Counted from the first letter of the stretch, positions 51,910 to 61,101 are shown. The stretch: 64,000 nucleotides of DNA from Chryseobacterium cupriresistens (GCF_046614675.1 NZ_JBKKJT010000002.1:1-64000), one strand, 5' to 3'. Translations and numbers: made by a program. Notes: generated by a model not told the origin, from the letters alone.

Positions 51910-52620
51910 TTATCTTAATATCAGGTCACTGAACCAGAAAACATATTCTCCGTCTTCTTCTTCAGGACTTGTTTTAGGCTTAGGATAAGTCTTTTTGACG
52001 GTTTCCCCGATTTTGAATTCAACAGGATTTTTGAAAATAGGTCCATCAAAAGTAAAGGTATGGAACTCTCCGTTTTCTCCGCACGGATCTACATTTTCAG
52101 GAAGGTCATCAATGAATTGCTGATCAATAATCCTTCCGGCGAAGCTTTTATCAAAATAAGATCCGTTCACACATGTTACAATCGTTTTAAAACCAAGGTC
52201 CAGAAATTCACGGATGAGGTCAGTTGTATTTTGTTTCCATAGAGGAAATAAGGCTTTCATACCGATAACATTTAATTGGTCTTCCCTGTATTTTCGCAGG
52301 TCTTCCAGAAAAATATCTCCGAAAATGGAATGGGTAATGCCCTGAGCCTGAATTTCAGTCATTGTCTTACTCATGATCTGTTGGTATTCTTCCATGGATG
52401 GTTCTTTTGGAAGTTCCATTTTGATCAAAGGAATCCCAAGGCTTTCTGCCTGTTTTTCTAAAAGCGATACATGAACTCCATGCATAGAAATCCTTTGAAA
52501 CTCCTGATTGATGCTGGTAAGCAGTGTAGAAATCTCATATTGATCCTCCTTTAGTATTTTATAAAGAGCAAGGGAAGAGTCTTTTCCGCTGCTCCAGTTG
52601 AATAATGCTTTTGGTTTCAT
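51910..52620 (-). CDS. Dph6-like PP-loop ATP-binding protein (diphthine-ammonia ligase family)
   Basis: 236 residues. ATP pyrophosphatase PP-loop SSGKDSSLAL (about 9-18). Family motifs follow: HSIFGDIFLEDLRKYREDQL near 100-120 and GENGEFHTFTFDGPIFK near 185-200. In archaea and eukaryotes the family amidates diphthine in EF-2, which bacteria lack, so the bacterial members must do something else, perhaps an amide ligation on another substrate. It has a good -7 box. Confidence 0.9.
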   Translation of the reverse strand: MKPKALFNWSSGKDSSLALYKILKEDQYEISTLLTSINQEFQRISMHGVHVSLLEKQAESLGIPLIKMELPKEPSMEEYQQIMSKTMTEIQAQGITHSIFGDIFLEDLRKYREDQLNVIGMKALFPLWKQNTTDLIREFLDLGFKTIVTCVNGSYFDKSFAGRIIDQQFIDDLPENVDPCGENGEFHTFTFDGPIFKNPVEFKIGETVKKTYPKPKTSPEEEDGEYVFWFSDLILR

Positions 52621-52637
52621 TGTAAAAATAAATCTGT

Positions 52638-52645
52638 CAAAAATA
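52638..52645 (-). promoter_or_regulatory. -7 box of Dph6-like gene
   Basis: TATTTTTG on the minus strand, 18 bases before the ATG at 52620. Fits TAnnTTTG. Confidence 0.62.
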
Positions 52646-52714
52646 AGGATTTAAGAAGGGTTTTGAAATTAAATCAGATGACGAAATAGTGTTCTTGGTT
52701 TTTATTACAATTAA

Positions 52715-52748
52715 AATAAAAACCTCAAAGAAATCCTTTGAGGTTTGA
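52715..52748 (-). terminator. Terminator of icmF
   Basis: Stem AAACCTCAAAG/CTTTGAGGTTT (52720-52730, 52737-52747), T-rich on the minus strand. Just past the icmF stop. Confidence 0.88.
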
Positions 52749-52774
52749 TTTATAAAAATGTTTGCTGTATAGCC

Positions 52775-55700
52775 TTACATATTTCTTCTGTATTTACCGC
52801 CTACTTCAAATAAAGCGTTGGTAATTTGTCCTAAAGAACAGTACTTCACAGCATCCATCATCACCTCAAATAAGTTTTGCTGGTTGATGGCTGCATGCTG
52901 AAGTTTTCTTAAAGCTTCCTCAGACTTATTTTCATTGGCCTGCTGGAAGTTGTGAAGAGACTCAATCTGTGCCTGTTTCTCCTCTTCCGTAGAACGGATA
53001 ACTTCTCCCGGTAGAACGGTTGGTGAACCATCTTTTCCTAAGAAGGTATTCACTCCGATAATAGGATATTCACCGGTATGCTTCAGCCATTCGTAATGCA
53101 TAGATTCTTCCTGGATTTTTGAACGCTGATACATCGTTTCCATCGCTCCGAGAACACCGCCTCTTTCTGTGATTCTGTCGAATTCCGTATATACAGCTTC
53201 CTCTACAAGATCCGTTAATTCTTCAATGATGAATGATCCCTGAAGCGGATTCTCGTTTTTAGCCAATCCTAATTCTTTATTGATGATTAACTGGATTGCC
53301 ATCGCTCTTCTTACAGACTGCTCGGTAGGAGTAGTGATCGCTTCATCATAAGCATTGGTATGAAGTGAATTACAGTTATCGTAGATCGCATACAGTGCCT
53401 GAAGCGTGGTTCTGATATCGTTGAAATCAATTTCCTGAGCGTGCAGTGAACGTCCCGAAGTCTGGATGTGGTATTTCAACATCTGGCTTCTTTCGTCTGC
53501 TCCGTATTTTAATTTCATCGCTTTTGCCCAGATTCTTCTTGCTACACGTCCGATTACTGAGTATTCAGGATCGATACCGTTGGAGAAGAAGAAAGATAAG
53601 TTCGGTGCAAAATCATTGATATCCATTCCACGGCTTAAATAATATTCAACATAAGTGAACCCGTTAGCCAGTGTAAATGCTAATTGGGAAACCGGATTGG
53701 CTCCAGCTTCAGCAATATGGTATCCCGAAATAGAAACAGAGTAGAAGTTTCTTACTTTTTCTCTGATGAAATATTCCTGAACATCACCCATTAATCTTAA
53801 GGCAAATTCTGTAGAGAAAATACAGGTGTTCTGTGCCTGGTCTTCTTTTAAGATGTCCGCCTGAACAGTACCACGAACCGTAGCAATTGTTTTAGCTTTA
53901 ATTTCTGCGTATATATCAGCAGGAATCACTTCATCACCGGTTAATCCTAAAAGCTGTAATCCCAAACCATTGTTGGATGGAGGAAGTTCACCGTTATATT
54001 TAGGTCTTTCTAACCCTTTATCGTCAAATTTTTCCTTAAGCTTAGCTTCTACTTTAGACTCTAAACCGTTTTCTTTGATATATTTTTCAACATTCTGATC
54101 GATGGCAGCATTCATAAAGAAGGCCAACAGCATCGGTGCAGGACCGTTGATCGTCATTGAAACCGAAGTTAGTGCGTTGACAAGATCAAATCCGGAATAT
54201 AATTTCTTAGCATCATCCAGTGTTGCAATAGAAACTCCCGCATTCCCGATTTTACCATAAATATCCGGTGGTAAAGCAGGATCCTGACCATATAAGGTTA
54301 CAGAGTCAAATGCAGTAGATAAACGTTTTGCAGGCATTTCTGCAGAAACATAATGGAATCTTCTGTTGGTTCTTTCAGGGCCTCCTTCTCCTGCAAACAT
54401 CCTTGTAGGATCTTCACCGGTTCTCTTGAACGGATAAATACCTGCCGTGTAAGGGAAGCTTCCCGGAAGGTTTTCCTGGCCTTTCCATCTGATCAGATCA
54501 CCCCAGTCATTGTATTTTGGTAATGCAATTTTAGGAATTCTCAGGTGAGATAAAGACTCAGTAGAAGTTTCAACTTTAATTTCTTTTCCTCTTACGAAAT
54601 AAGAATAAAACTCTGCATGGAATGCTTTTTTTGTATCATCCCAGGTCTTCAGGAAATCGATATTTTCTTGTTGCAGCTCTTTTTCCGCCTTTTGGTATTC
54701 AGCATCCAGAATATCATTGGAAATGATATTTTTTACGCCTTCAATATGATACATTTTTCTGGCCAGTTCAGCCTGTTTCTCAATATTGATGTCGTATTGT
54801 TTATTGTTTTCAACAATTTCAGAAAGGTAACGGACTCTTTTTGGAGGAATAATCGTTACTTCTTCTGTCACTTCCTGTTCTACAAAAGTTTTTAGATTCA
54901 ATCCGGAGAATTTATCGTTTACTTTTGAAATTAATCTGTTGTATAATTCTGTTGTTCCATGATCATTAAACTGAGACGCCTTGGTAGCATACACCGGCAT
55001 ATCATCTAATGGGCTTTCCCATAGCAAATGGTTTCTCTGGAACTGTTTTCTTACGGCCTGAAGAGCATCCAGTGCTCCACGTTTGTCAGATTTATTCAAT
55101 GCTACCAGATCCGCATAGTCTAACATGTCGATTTTTTCCAGCTGAGTAGAAGCTCCGTATTCAGGAGTCATTACATACATGGAAACATCTGCAAAATCAG
55201 AAACTTCTGAACCAGACTGCCCGATTCCCGAAGTTTCAAGGATGATGACATCCGGATGAGCCAGTTTTAATACATTCAGTGCAGAATGAATAAATGGAGA
55301 AACAGAAACGTTGTTTTCTCTGGTTGCCATAGAACGCATATAAACTCTTGGATCATTGATTGCATTCATACGGATTCTGTCTCCCAATAAAGCACCTCCG
55401 GTTTTCTTTTTCGAAGGGTCAATGGAAATAATAGCGATTTTTTTGTCTGTATTGGAACGTAAGAAACGTCTTACCAGTTCATCCGTTAATGAAGATTTAC
55501 CTGCTCCTCCGGTACCTGTAATACCAATGATTGGAATAGTCAGATCTTTAGACTTTTCGTCAATAGCTTTTACAAGTTCAGGTTTTTCTTCCGAAAAGTT
55601 TTCTACGGCTGAGATGATTTGTGCAATACTTGATGGATTTTCAAAGCTGATATTGTCAAGATCTTTTGCTGTAACATCTTTTCCTGTTGCAAAATCTGAT

Positions 55701-56122
55701 CGTTGTACCAGGTCATCAATCATTCCCTGAAGCCCAAGCTCACGGCCGTCATCCGGAGAATAAATCCTGTCGATACCATAAGACATAAGGTCTTTGATTT
55801 CTTCCGGAAGGATTACACCGCCTCCGCCACCAAAAATTTTGATCTGCGGTGAGTTTTTTTCTCTCAAAAGGTCATAGATATATTTGAAATATTCATTGTG
55901 ACCTCCCTGATATGAAGTTAATGCAATAGCATTGGCATCTTCCTGGATGGCTGTATTTACAACTTCCTCTGCTGATTTATCGTGTCCCAGGTGGATCACT
56001 TCGCATCCTGTTCCCTGAATGACACGACGCATAATATTGATCGCAGCATCATGCCCATCAAATAATGAGGCAGCAGTTACGATTCTTACCTTGTTGGTTG
56101 GAGTATATTTTTGGGTTTCCAT
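52775..56122 (-). CDS. icmF: Fused isobutyryl-CoA mutase (IcmF)
   Basis: 1115 residues in one chain. An N-terminal B12-binding domain has FDGHD (Asp22, His24: base-off cobalamin ligand). A MeaB-type G-protein domain has the Walker A GITGTGGAGKSSL with Lys209 and the switch DVIILETSGIGQSGSEV. The C-terminal acyl-CoA mutase barrel starts near residue 556 (FPYTAGIYPFKRTGEDPTR, then MFAGEGGPERTNRRFHYVSAEMPAKRLSTAFDSVT, in part). This is the IcmF arrangement: isobutyryl-CoA and n-butyryl-CoA, sometimes isovaleryl-CoA, are interconverted, with the G domain guarding and loading the cofactor. It differs from methylmalonyl-CoA mutase, which is made of separate chains. Alone with its own -7 box. No cobalamin riboswitch is visible upstream. 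Confidence 0.95.
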   Translation of the reverse strand: METQKYTPTNKVRIVTAASLFDGHDAAINIMRRVIQGTGCEVIHLGHDKSAEEVVNTAIQEDANAIALTSYQGGHNEYFKYIYDLLREKNSPQIKIFGGGGGVILPEEIKDLMSYGIDRIYSPDDGRELGLQGMIDDLVQRSDFATGKDVTAKDLDNISFENPSSIAQIISAVENFSEEKPELVKAIDEKSKDLTIPIIGITGTGGAGKSSLTDELVRRFLRSNTDKKIAIISIDPSKKKTGGALLGDRIRMNAINDPRVYMRSMATRENNVSVSPFIHSALNVLKLAHPDVIILETSGIGQSGSEVSDFADVSMYVMTPEYGASTQLEKIDMLDYADLVALNKSDKRGALDALQAVRKQFQRNHLLWESPLDDMPVYATKASQFNDHGTTELYNRLISKVNDKFSGLNLKTFVEQEVTEEVTIIPPKRVRYLSEIVENNKQYDINIEKQAELARKMYHIEGVKNIISNDILDAEYQKAEKELQQENIDFLKTWDDTKKAFHAEFYSYFVRGKEIKVETSTESLSHLRIPKIALPKYNDWGDLIRWKGQENLPGSFPYTAGIYPFKRTGEDPTRMFAGEGGPERTNRRFHYVSAEMPAKRLSTAFDSVTLYGQDPALPPDIYGKIGNAGVSIATLDDAKKLYSGFDLVNALTSVSMTINGPAPMLLAFFMNAAIDQNVEKYIKENGLESKVEAKLKEKFDDKGLERPKYNGELPPSNNGLGLQLLGLTGDEVIPADIYAEIKAKTIATVRGTVQADILKEDQAQNTCIFSTEFALRLMGDVQEYFIREKVRNFYSVSISGYHIAEAGANPVSQLAFTLANGFTYVEYYLSRGMDINDFAPNLSFFFSNGIDPEYSVIGRVARRIWAKAMKLKYGADERSQMLKYHIQTSGRSLHAQEIDFNDIRTTLQALYAIYDNCNSLHTNAYDEAITTPTEQSVRRAMAIQLIINKELGLAKNENPLQGSFIIEELTDLVEEAVYTEFDRITERGGVLGAMETMYQRSKIQEESMHYEWLKHTGEYPIIGVNTFLGKDGSPTVLPGEVIRSTEEEKQAQIESLHNFQQANENKSEEALRKLQHAAINQQNLFEVMMDAVKYCSLGQITNALFEVGGKYRRNM

Positions 56123-56149
56123 AAAAATTCTAGACAGTTTCTAAGTTCT

Positions 56150-56157
56150 CAAATATA
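56150..56157 (-). promoter_or_regulatory. -7 box of icmF
   Basis: TATATTTG on the minus strand, 28 bases before the icmF ATG. Fits TAnnTTTG. Confidence 0.6.
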
Positions 56158-56296
56158 GCAATAAAATAAAAACCTCGTATTGTAGGGTAAAATTCTGATT
56201 TTTAAACGTTTATGATAATTGTTTTTTAAGTTCGAAATACTTTGTTAGAGGCTGGGTCTGTATTTTACAGATTACTACACTATTCTGTAAAAATAT

Positions 56297-56336
56297 AAAT
56301 GTCAGCAGATAATATCCCGCTGACATTTTTTCTTTT
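56297..56336 (-). terminator. Terminator of barrel operon
   Basis: Stem AAATGTCAGC/GCTGACATTT (56297-56306, 56319-56328). The best T-run is on the plus side. On the minus strand it is followed by ATATTTTTACAG, still U-rich, and lies 50 bases after the stop at 56380. Confidence 0.65.
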
Positions 56337-56379
56337 GTGTCATGAAGTTTGGCCTTTATTTCATAAAAAATCTCTATTA

Positions 56380-57627
56380 TTATTTTTCTGAAAAAAGTGT
56401 TTTTCTTTTGCTGTCCAGCCCCCAGTTTAATCCTAAAAATGTAATAAGATTATTCTTGTCACCATAATTTTTTCCAAAGGCAGCATTGATATACACACTG
56501 TCAGACACTTTATAGTTGATGACTCCATTGGAACGGTAGGTATCATCCAGATCGCTGCTTCTGTAGATGAACTCATAGCCAATAGAGAATCTATTGTATA
56601 CAAGCTCTATTTTGCCACCGAAATCATAATTATCAGTCCTGCTGAATCCGCTGCCTGCATCATAAACCGTTTTATCCTGCATGTATCTCGCAACGGCATA
56701 GAAATTTAATCTTTTTTCGATCTTTGAAGCATCTGTGGTGGAGGCTTCTTTGATGATTACTTTTGATTTTTCATTATTTTGATCTTCTTTTTTCTGTGGA
56801 GTTTTTGTTCTTTCCAGATTGATCCCGGAACTCATGGTCATCCAGAATCCCAATTTCCCGAATTGATTATTCTTAAACTGATTGTCTAAAAAGAAAGTAC
56901 TGTAGGCAGAAGCGACATCCAGCTGAAAAGCAGGTTTTTCGTCCAGGTACTTTTTATATTTTTCAGTTTCCGCTTTGTAATACTCTGTGGCAAATTTTTC
57001 AAATGCTTTTGCCTTCTTCTCGTTTTTTTCATCCGGACTGGCATTGGATGCTTCTATATCATTATATTCCTTTGATTTTTCAAACTCTGTCTGAATATCA
57101 GTTAAGGCCTTTGAAATATTTTTATTTGAGTCTGTAATAGCCTCTATGTTTTTTTTATTTCTTATTTTAAATACTGTGGTACGTAATGAAAAAGATACCG
57201 AAGGATTTTCAGTGTCAAGATCTTCAATTTTATAATTTCTCAGAAAGGCAAATGAGACAGAAACGTTTTTGGCTTCACTGAAAATGTTATTTTTATACTC
57301 ATAACTATTATCTGTTTTTTTAATGCTTTTAATGCCGGCATACTTTAAAGCATCCATTTCCGTCAGTGGAAATAAATGAGTAGGAGTAAGTTCTACTGCA
57401 TAGGCATTGGGAAGACCGTCGTTCTCGCTGAATGAATTGACAATACTGGACATAAAAGCCTTTTTTGATTTCGGGGTCTCCAGATCAGAACTTGCCAGGC
57501 CGAGAAGCATTACACTTGGTGCATTGGAAAGCTCGAGTTTGTTTAACTCTGCACTGATTTCTTTGCTTTGAGCAAACAATAATGTCATATTAGACATCAG
57601 CGCTGCTAGTAGTACTATCTTTTTCAT
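56380..57627 (-). CDS. Exported beta-barrel-like hypothetical protein
   Basis: 415 residues with a signal peptide (MKKIVLLAALMSNMTLLFAQ). Beta-strand patterns at the C-terminus (LNFYAVARYMQD, YDFGGKIELVYNRFSIGYEFIYRS, YINAAFGKNYG, LITFLGLNWGL) read like an outer-membrane barrel. The middle (about 165-230) is a charged coiled-coil-like region rich in Lys, Glu and Asp. I do not recognise a family. Its ATG overlaps the stop of the 132-residue gene (ATGA, 57624-57627). Confidence 0.8.
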   Translation of the reverse strand: MKKIVLLAALMSNMTLLFAQSKEISAELNKLELSNAPSVMLLGLASSDLETPKSKKAFMSSIVNSFSENDGLPNAYAVELTPTHLFPLTEMDALKYAGIKSIKKTDNSYEYKNNIFSEAKNVSVSFAFLRNYKIEDLDTENPSVSFSLRTTVFKIRNKKNIEAITDSNKNISKALTDIQTEFEKSKEYNDIEASNASPDEKNEKKAKAFEKFATEYYKAETEKYKKYLDEKPAFQLDVASAYSTFFLDNQFKNNQFGKLGFWMTMSSGINLERTKTPQKKEDQNNEKSKVIIKEASTTDASKIEKRLNFYAVARYMQDKTVYDAGSGFSRTDNYDFGGKIELVYNRFSIGYEFIYRSSDLDDTYRSNGVINYKVSDSVYINAAFGKNYGDKNNLITFLGLNWGLDSKRKTLFSEK

Positions 57628-58022
57628 AGCTCAACTTTTATGTATTTATAAACACCATAGATAAACTTGCCGGATAAATCATCAGTTGTTTTACCTTCAA
57701 AAGGATTGAAATGAAAATTCCTGGAAGGAATCTGAGGAAATTCAAACTTTATCCTGCATGTATTGATTAAAATCTGCAGATGATTTACCTGCATATTAAT
57801 ATTGAAAGAAGTCGCGAAAAGTAAATGATCTGATGCTAAATCTGCTTTTGGAATGGTGAAAGAGAATTTATCGTCATTTAAATTATTATCATCTATTCTC
57901 TTTCCATTAATGATAAAATGAGGGTCGCCAAATTGTGTGTTGGCACTGATTATTACATTCACTTCAACATTATTTTCTTTAAAGTGAGTGATTTTTACTG
58001 TTTTTTGAGGGATTTTTTTCAT
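57624..58022 (-). CDS. Hypothetical protein co-transcribed with the barrel gene
   Basis: 132 residues, no signal peptide, no family I recognise. Beta-rich (KTVKITHFKENNVEVNVIISANTQFG, DKFSFTIPKADL, FIYGVYKYIKVEL). It is the first gene of a two-gene transcript; the -7 box TACATTTG (58075-58068 minus) lies 45 bases upstream. ATGA overlap with the exported protein suggests stoichiometric production. Confidence 0.75.
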   Translation of the reverse strand: MKKIPQKTVKITHFKENNVEVNVIISANTQFGDPHFIINGKRIDDNNLNDDKFSFTIPKADLASDHLLFATSFNINMQVNHLQILINTCRIKFEFPQIPSRNFHFNPFEGKTTDDLSGKFIYGVYKYIKVEL

Positions 58023-58067
58023 GTCTGTTGACTTTTGGGTTTGTGGATTCAGCTCTTAATTCTATTT

Positions 58068-58075
58068 CAAATGTA
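58068..58075 (-). promoter_or_regulatory. -7 box of the 132-residue/barrel operon
   Basis: TACATTTG on the minus strand fits TAnnTTTG, 46 bases before the ATG at 58022. Confidence 0.5.
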
Positions 58076-58199
58076 TAATTTGTAATATTGGTATTCAATT
58101 ACCTTTTTGGGTGATATTGTATTGCTTTTAAAATATAAAAGCAGTCTTTTATTCAATAATTAAATAGTTCCAATGATTCTGCGCCACAATTAAATTTTC

Positions 58200-58207
58200 T
58201 ATTTTTG
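58200..58207 (+). promoter_or_regulatory. -7 box of small membrane protein gene
   Basis: TATTTTTG. The apparent start TTG at 58205 lies inside it, so translation starts at the ATG at 58226. Confidence 0.62.
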
Positions 58208-58225
58208 CAGCATATTTTTACAGAC

Positions 58226-58558
58226 ATGCAAAAAGCGTTGATATATTTCGCATTGGGAACTATAGTAAGCTTCCTGATTAATTATTTCCTTTTAAGTTCA
58301 GAAAACATCGGTTTGGAGTTATATTATGCCGTTGCTTTTGGTGCTGCCTGGGGTATTGCTTATTATTTGGATACTCCGGATTTTACATTGGCTAAAAAGC
58401 TGGGGCTATCTTTTGTAGTGATGGCTATACTGGTTGGGGCTGGTACTTTAATTTTTAAACTTGAACTGGCTATTCCATCTATACTGAAGTTTTCCATGGT
58501 ATTTGTGGCCTATTATGTCATCGCAAGTTTCAGGGCAACAAAGTCACTGAGAAAATAA
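58226..58558 (+). CDS. Small integral membrane protein
   Basis: 110 residues from the ATG at 58226 (MQKALIYFALGTIVSFLINYFLL). Four hydrophobic segments follow one another (about 3-22, 30-50, 58-78, 85-103), so it is nearly all membrane. No family recognised. Followed at once by a strong terminator. Confidence 0.78.
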   Translation: MQKALIYFALGTIVSFLINYFLLSSENIGLELYYAVAFGAAWGIAYYLDTPDFTLAKKLGLSFVVMAILVGAGTLIFKLELAIPSILKFSMVFVAYYVIASFRATKSLRK

Positions 58559-58560
58559 AT

Positions 58561-58597
58561 AAAAAAGAGGCTGTCCGATACGACAGTCTCTTTTTTT
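58561..58597 (+). terminator. Bidirectional terminator
   Basis: AAAAAAGAGGCTGTC/GACAGTCTCTTTTTT arms (58561-58575, 58582-58597) serve the convergent small membrane protein and DUF3667 genes. Confidence 0.9.
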
Positions 58598-58599
58598 TA

Positions 58600-59697
58600 T
58601 TAATGAATCATCATGAAACTGATCAGGGCAAGACCCAGCAGTAAAAACATGAAGGCAATAAAGTTAATGGTGAATAATATCATCCCGACAATAATGCTTA
58701 CCAAACCATGAGCACGATAAACGCGCCGGTGGGCAATAAAAAAATAGGCCATCGTGTACAATGACAGGATTGATATTGCTAAATACAAAATGGTATTAAC
58801 CGGCCAGAGGTCTGTGAGACCCGCTAATTTGGAGAGTAAGAAAATGAATAAGATGGTGAGCAGTAAAAATGAGAAGTAATGCAGCGTGAAAATTCCGTGA
58901 TCAAAATACCACCATTTTTTCTTACTATGGAAAAACCATAAAAAGAATGCAAAAAGAGGAAGGTAGATAAAAAGTGCTTTGGGAAGATTGTGGAAAGACT
59001 TTTCTACCATACCGGCCATAATCTCTTTTTTCTTCACCCCTTTTTCTTTAAGTTCAAAGAATTTGTGAACAATTGGGGCTTCAATAAAAGTAAGAGATGA
59101 CGGATTTTTGGCTTTAGCCGAATCATAAGCCTTTCGGGTTTTGTATTCACCAAAACTGACATCCGGATCTATCTTTTTGTCCATGTCAATGATATCTTCT
59201 ATTTCAGAAGAGTCGGGAACTGCTTTCAGTCCTTCAATGGCAAGAGAGTCTTCCCCATTCAGATGTTTTTTTGCTTTTATACTGTCTATCAGCTTTTGTT
59301 TTTCAACAGGCTTCATGACTTTCAGAAGATTCGTCTTGCCATTTTCTCCGGTATTTCTCTCTTTCGAAGAACCAATATTAACCATAGGAAAAAGGGCAAA
59401 CACAAAAAATGTAATGAAACTGACAAAAATATAAAGCTTTACAGGGGGTACAAACTTCTGTCTTTTCCCTTCAAGATAAGTATTAGTCAGTTTACCAGGC
59501 TTAAATAACAGGTTTTTTACAGTTCCCCAGAACTGACCGTCATAATGCGTGAAATCTTCAATGAAATGGGTAAAAAGAAAATAAAAGGGCTGCCGTCTTT
59601 CAGTATTTTCCTGTCCGCAGTGAGGGCAGTATCTTTCTTCAACCTGATGCCCGCAGTTCAGGCAGGTTTTGTCTTCTCTTAGTTTTCCGTGACTCAT
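58600..59697 (-). CDS. DUF3667 zinc-ribbon membrane protein
   Basis: 365 residues. A short zinc ribbon at the start (Cys12-x2-Cys15 and Cys24-x2-Cys27, CLNCGHQVEERYCPHCG). Then HFIEDFTHYDGQFWGTVKNLLFKPGKLTNTYLEGKR (about 44-80) and FVPPVKLYIFVSFITFFVFAL. Four or five transmembrane helices lie in about 82-105 and 240-360. Matches DUF3667, a common Bacteroidota family without known function. Own -7 box TATATTTG (59726-59719 minus). Confidence 0.92.
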   Translation of the reverse strand: MSHGKLREDKTCLNCGHQVEERYCPHCGQENTERRQPFYFLFTHFIEDFTHYDGQFWGTVKNLLFKPGKLTNTYLEGKRQKFVPPVKLYIFVSFITFFVFALFPMVNIGSSKERNTGENGKTNLLKVMKPVEKQKLIDSIKAKKHLNGEDSLAIEGLKAVPDSSEIEDIIDMDKKIDPDVSFGEYKTRKAYDSAKAKNPSSLTFIEAPIVHKFFELKEKGVKKKEIMAGMVEKSFHNLPKALFIYLPLFAFFLWFFHSKKKWWYFDHGIFTLHYFSFLLLTILFIFLLSKLAGLTDLWPVNTILYLAISILSLYTMAYFFIAHRRVYRAHGLVSIIVGMILFTINFIAFMFLLLGLALISFMMIH

Positions 59698-60045
59698 GGA
59701 TATAGAATATGATTAACGCAAATATAAATATTTCAATGAAATTATAATTATATCCAGGTGTTTTACGGAAATCTTTAAAGTAAATTTAATAAAAAGAAAG
59801 AGTTGAGGGAATAAACTCTTTGCTGTTTCATTGTGTTTTTAGAATCTTCGAAGTGTTTTTTTTCACCGGCTCATAAGTTCGCAAGTTTTATGCCAAATTG
59901 TAAATAATGTTAAAATCTATTGATAGAGGGGTATAACACATGGATTATATAGATTAAATAAAATATGTTTTTGGGTTACAAAAATAATTTGTACCTTTGC
60001 ACACCCTTTTAGGGGTAAATTATGTTTAATCTTTAACTAAAACGT
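59698..60045. promoter_or_regulatory. Divergent promoter region with rplM promoter
   Basis: 348 bases without a gene between the divergent DUF3667 and rplM genes. Boxes: TATATTTG on the minus strand (59726-59719), and TTTG (59970-59973) with TACCTTTG (59992-59999), 18-base spacer, on the plus strand, the rplM promoter. ACCC-TTTTA-GGGGT (60003-60016) can form a small hairpin at the start of the rplM leader. The middle (59730-59960) shows nothing I can name. Confidence 0.65.
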
Positions 60046-60501
60046 GTGAATACATTAAGTTACAAAACTGTTTCAGCGAACAAAGCTACTGCTAATAAAG
60101 AATGGGTTGTGGTAGACGCTGAAGGACAGCCGTTAGGTAGATTAGCTTCTACGGTTGCAAAGATTTTGAGAGGTAAGCACAAAACGAACTACACACCTCA
60201 CGTAGATTGTGGTGATAACGTAATCGTTTTGAATGCTGGGAAAATTACACTTTCCGGAAACAAGTGGGCTGATAAGACTTATATCTGGCATACAGGATAT
60301 CCTGGTGGACAGAAGTCTATGACTGCGGCTGAACTTCAGAAGAAAGATTCTTTAAAGGTATTAGAGAAATCTGTAAAAGGTATGTTACCTAAAAACAGAT
60401 TAGGAGCTGCTATCCTTAAGAACCTTTACTTATATGAAGGAACTGAGCACAAACATGAAGCTCAACAGCCAAAAACAATTAATGTTAACGAATTTAAATA
60501 A
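60046..60501 (+). CDS. rplM: 50S ribosomal protein L13
   Basis: 151 residues, initiated at GTG (60046), which gives the family N-terminus MNTLSYKTVSANKATANKEW. Conserved KILRGKHKTNYTPHVDCGD (about 41-59) and WHTGYPGGQKS near 84-94. An early 23S-binding protein of the large subunit. First gene of the rplM-rpsI(-rpsB) cluster, 6 bases from rpsI. A GTG start together with a leader hairpin is a possible control point. Confidence 0.97.
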   Translation: MNTLSYKTVSANKATANKEWVVVDAEGQPLGRLASTVAKILRGKHKTNYTPHVDCGDNVIVLNAGKITLSGNKWADKTYIWHTGYPGGQKSMTAAELQKKDSLKVLEKSVKGMLPKNRLGAAILKNLYLYEGTEHKHEAQQPKTINVNEFK

Positions 60502-60507
60502 TTAATT

Positions 60508-60894
60508 ATGTCTATAGTTCACAAAATCGGAAGAAGAAAAACTTCTGTAGCTAGAGTTTATGTAAAACCAGGTTCTGGTGTTATTACAGTAAACGGTAAA
60601 GATGCTAAAGAATATTTCTCTACAGACGTGATGGTTTACAAATTAAACCAACCGTTTATCCTTTCTGAGACTGTTGGTCAGTATGACGTTACCGTAAACG
60701 TATTCGGTGGTGGTAATACAGGTCAGGCAGAAGCTATCAGATTAGGTATTTCTAGAGCTTTATGCGAAATCAACGCTGAGTTCAGATTAGCATTGAAGCC
60801 AGCTGGTTTACTTACAAGAGACGCAAGAATGGTGGAAAGAAAGAAGCCAGGTCAGAAAAAAGCAAGAAAGAGATTCCAATTCTCAAAACGTTAA
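60508..60894 (+). CDS. rpsI: 30S ribosomal protein S9
   Basis: 128 residues. IGRRKTSVARVYVKPGSG near 7-24, GGGNTGQAEAIRLGISRAL near 68-86 and the basic C-terminal tail KKPGQKKARKRFQFSKR, whose last residues reach the P-site tRNA. Co-transcribed with rplM. Confidence 0.97.
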   Translation: MSIVHKIGRRKTSVARVYVKPGSGVITVNGKDAKEYFSTDVMVYKLNQPFILSETVGQYDVTVNVFGGGNTGQAEAIRLGISRALCEINAEFRLALKPAGLLTRDARMVERKKPGQKKARKRFQFSKR

Positions 60895-61101
60895 GATTTC
60901 TCGTTGGCAGATGGCTTATGGCTATTGGCTACAGGAATGTATTAAATTTTTTTTAAACTTAATCTCGGCGAAAAGCCCATTGCCAAAAGCAAAAAGCAGA
61001 CCGCCAATTGCCCGTTACGTTTAGCATCCAAACGCTTCTCCCATCTAAAGAAGTTGTTGATTGTTTAAAAGACGGAAAGTAAACTAACAAAAACAGAAAA
61101 C
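60895..61101. repeat. Spacer between rpsI and rpsB with repeat-like GGC motifs
   Basis: 207 bases. Repeating GGC-type segments, GGCTTATGGCTATTGGC (60913-60929) and, inverted, GCCCATTGCCAAAAGC (60975-60990), look like a degenerate palindromic repeat. No gene and no intrinsic terminator, so rpsB may be co-transcribed or use its own promoter. Confidence 0.4.

Noticed and set aside
51885..51910. Terminator at the end of the Dph6-like gene
   Set aside because: AACCTG/CAGGTT gives only six pairs, overlaps the stop codon, and has no good T-run.
56123..56379. Cobalamin riboswitch upstream of icmF
   Set aside because: I looked for the conserved B12-box and large fold upstream of the B12-dependent mutase and found only a -7 box and AT-rich sequence.
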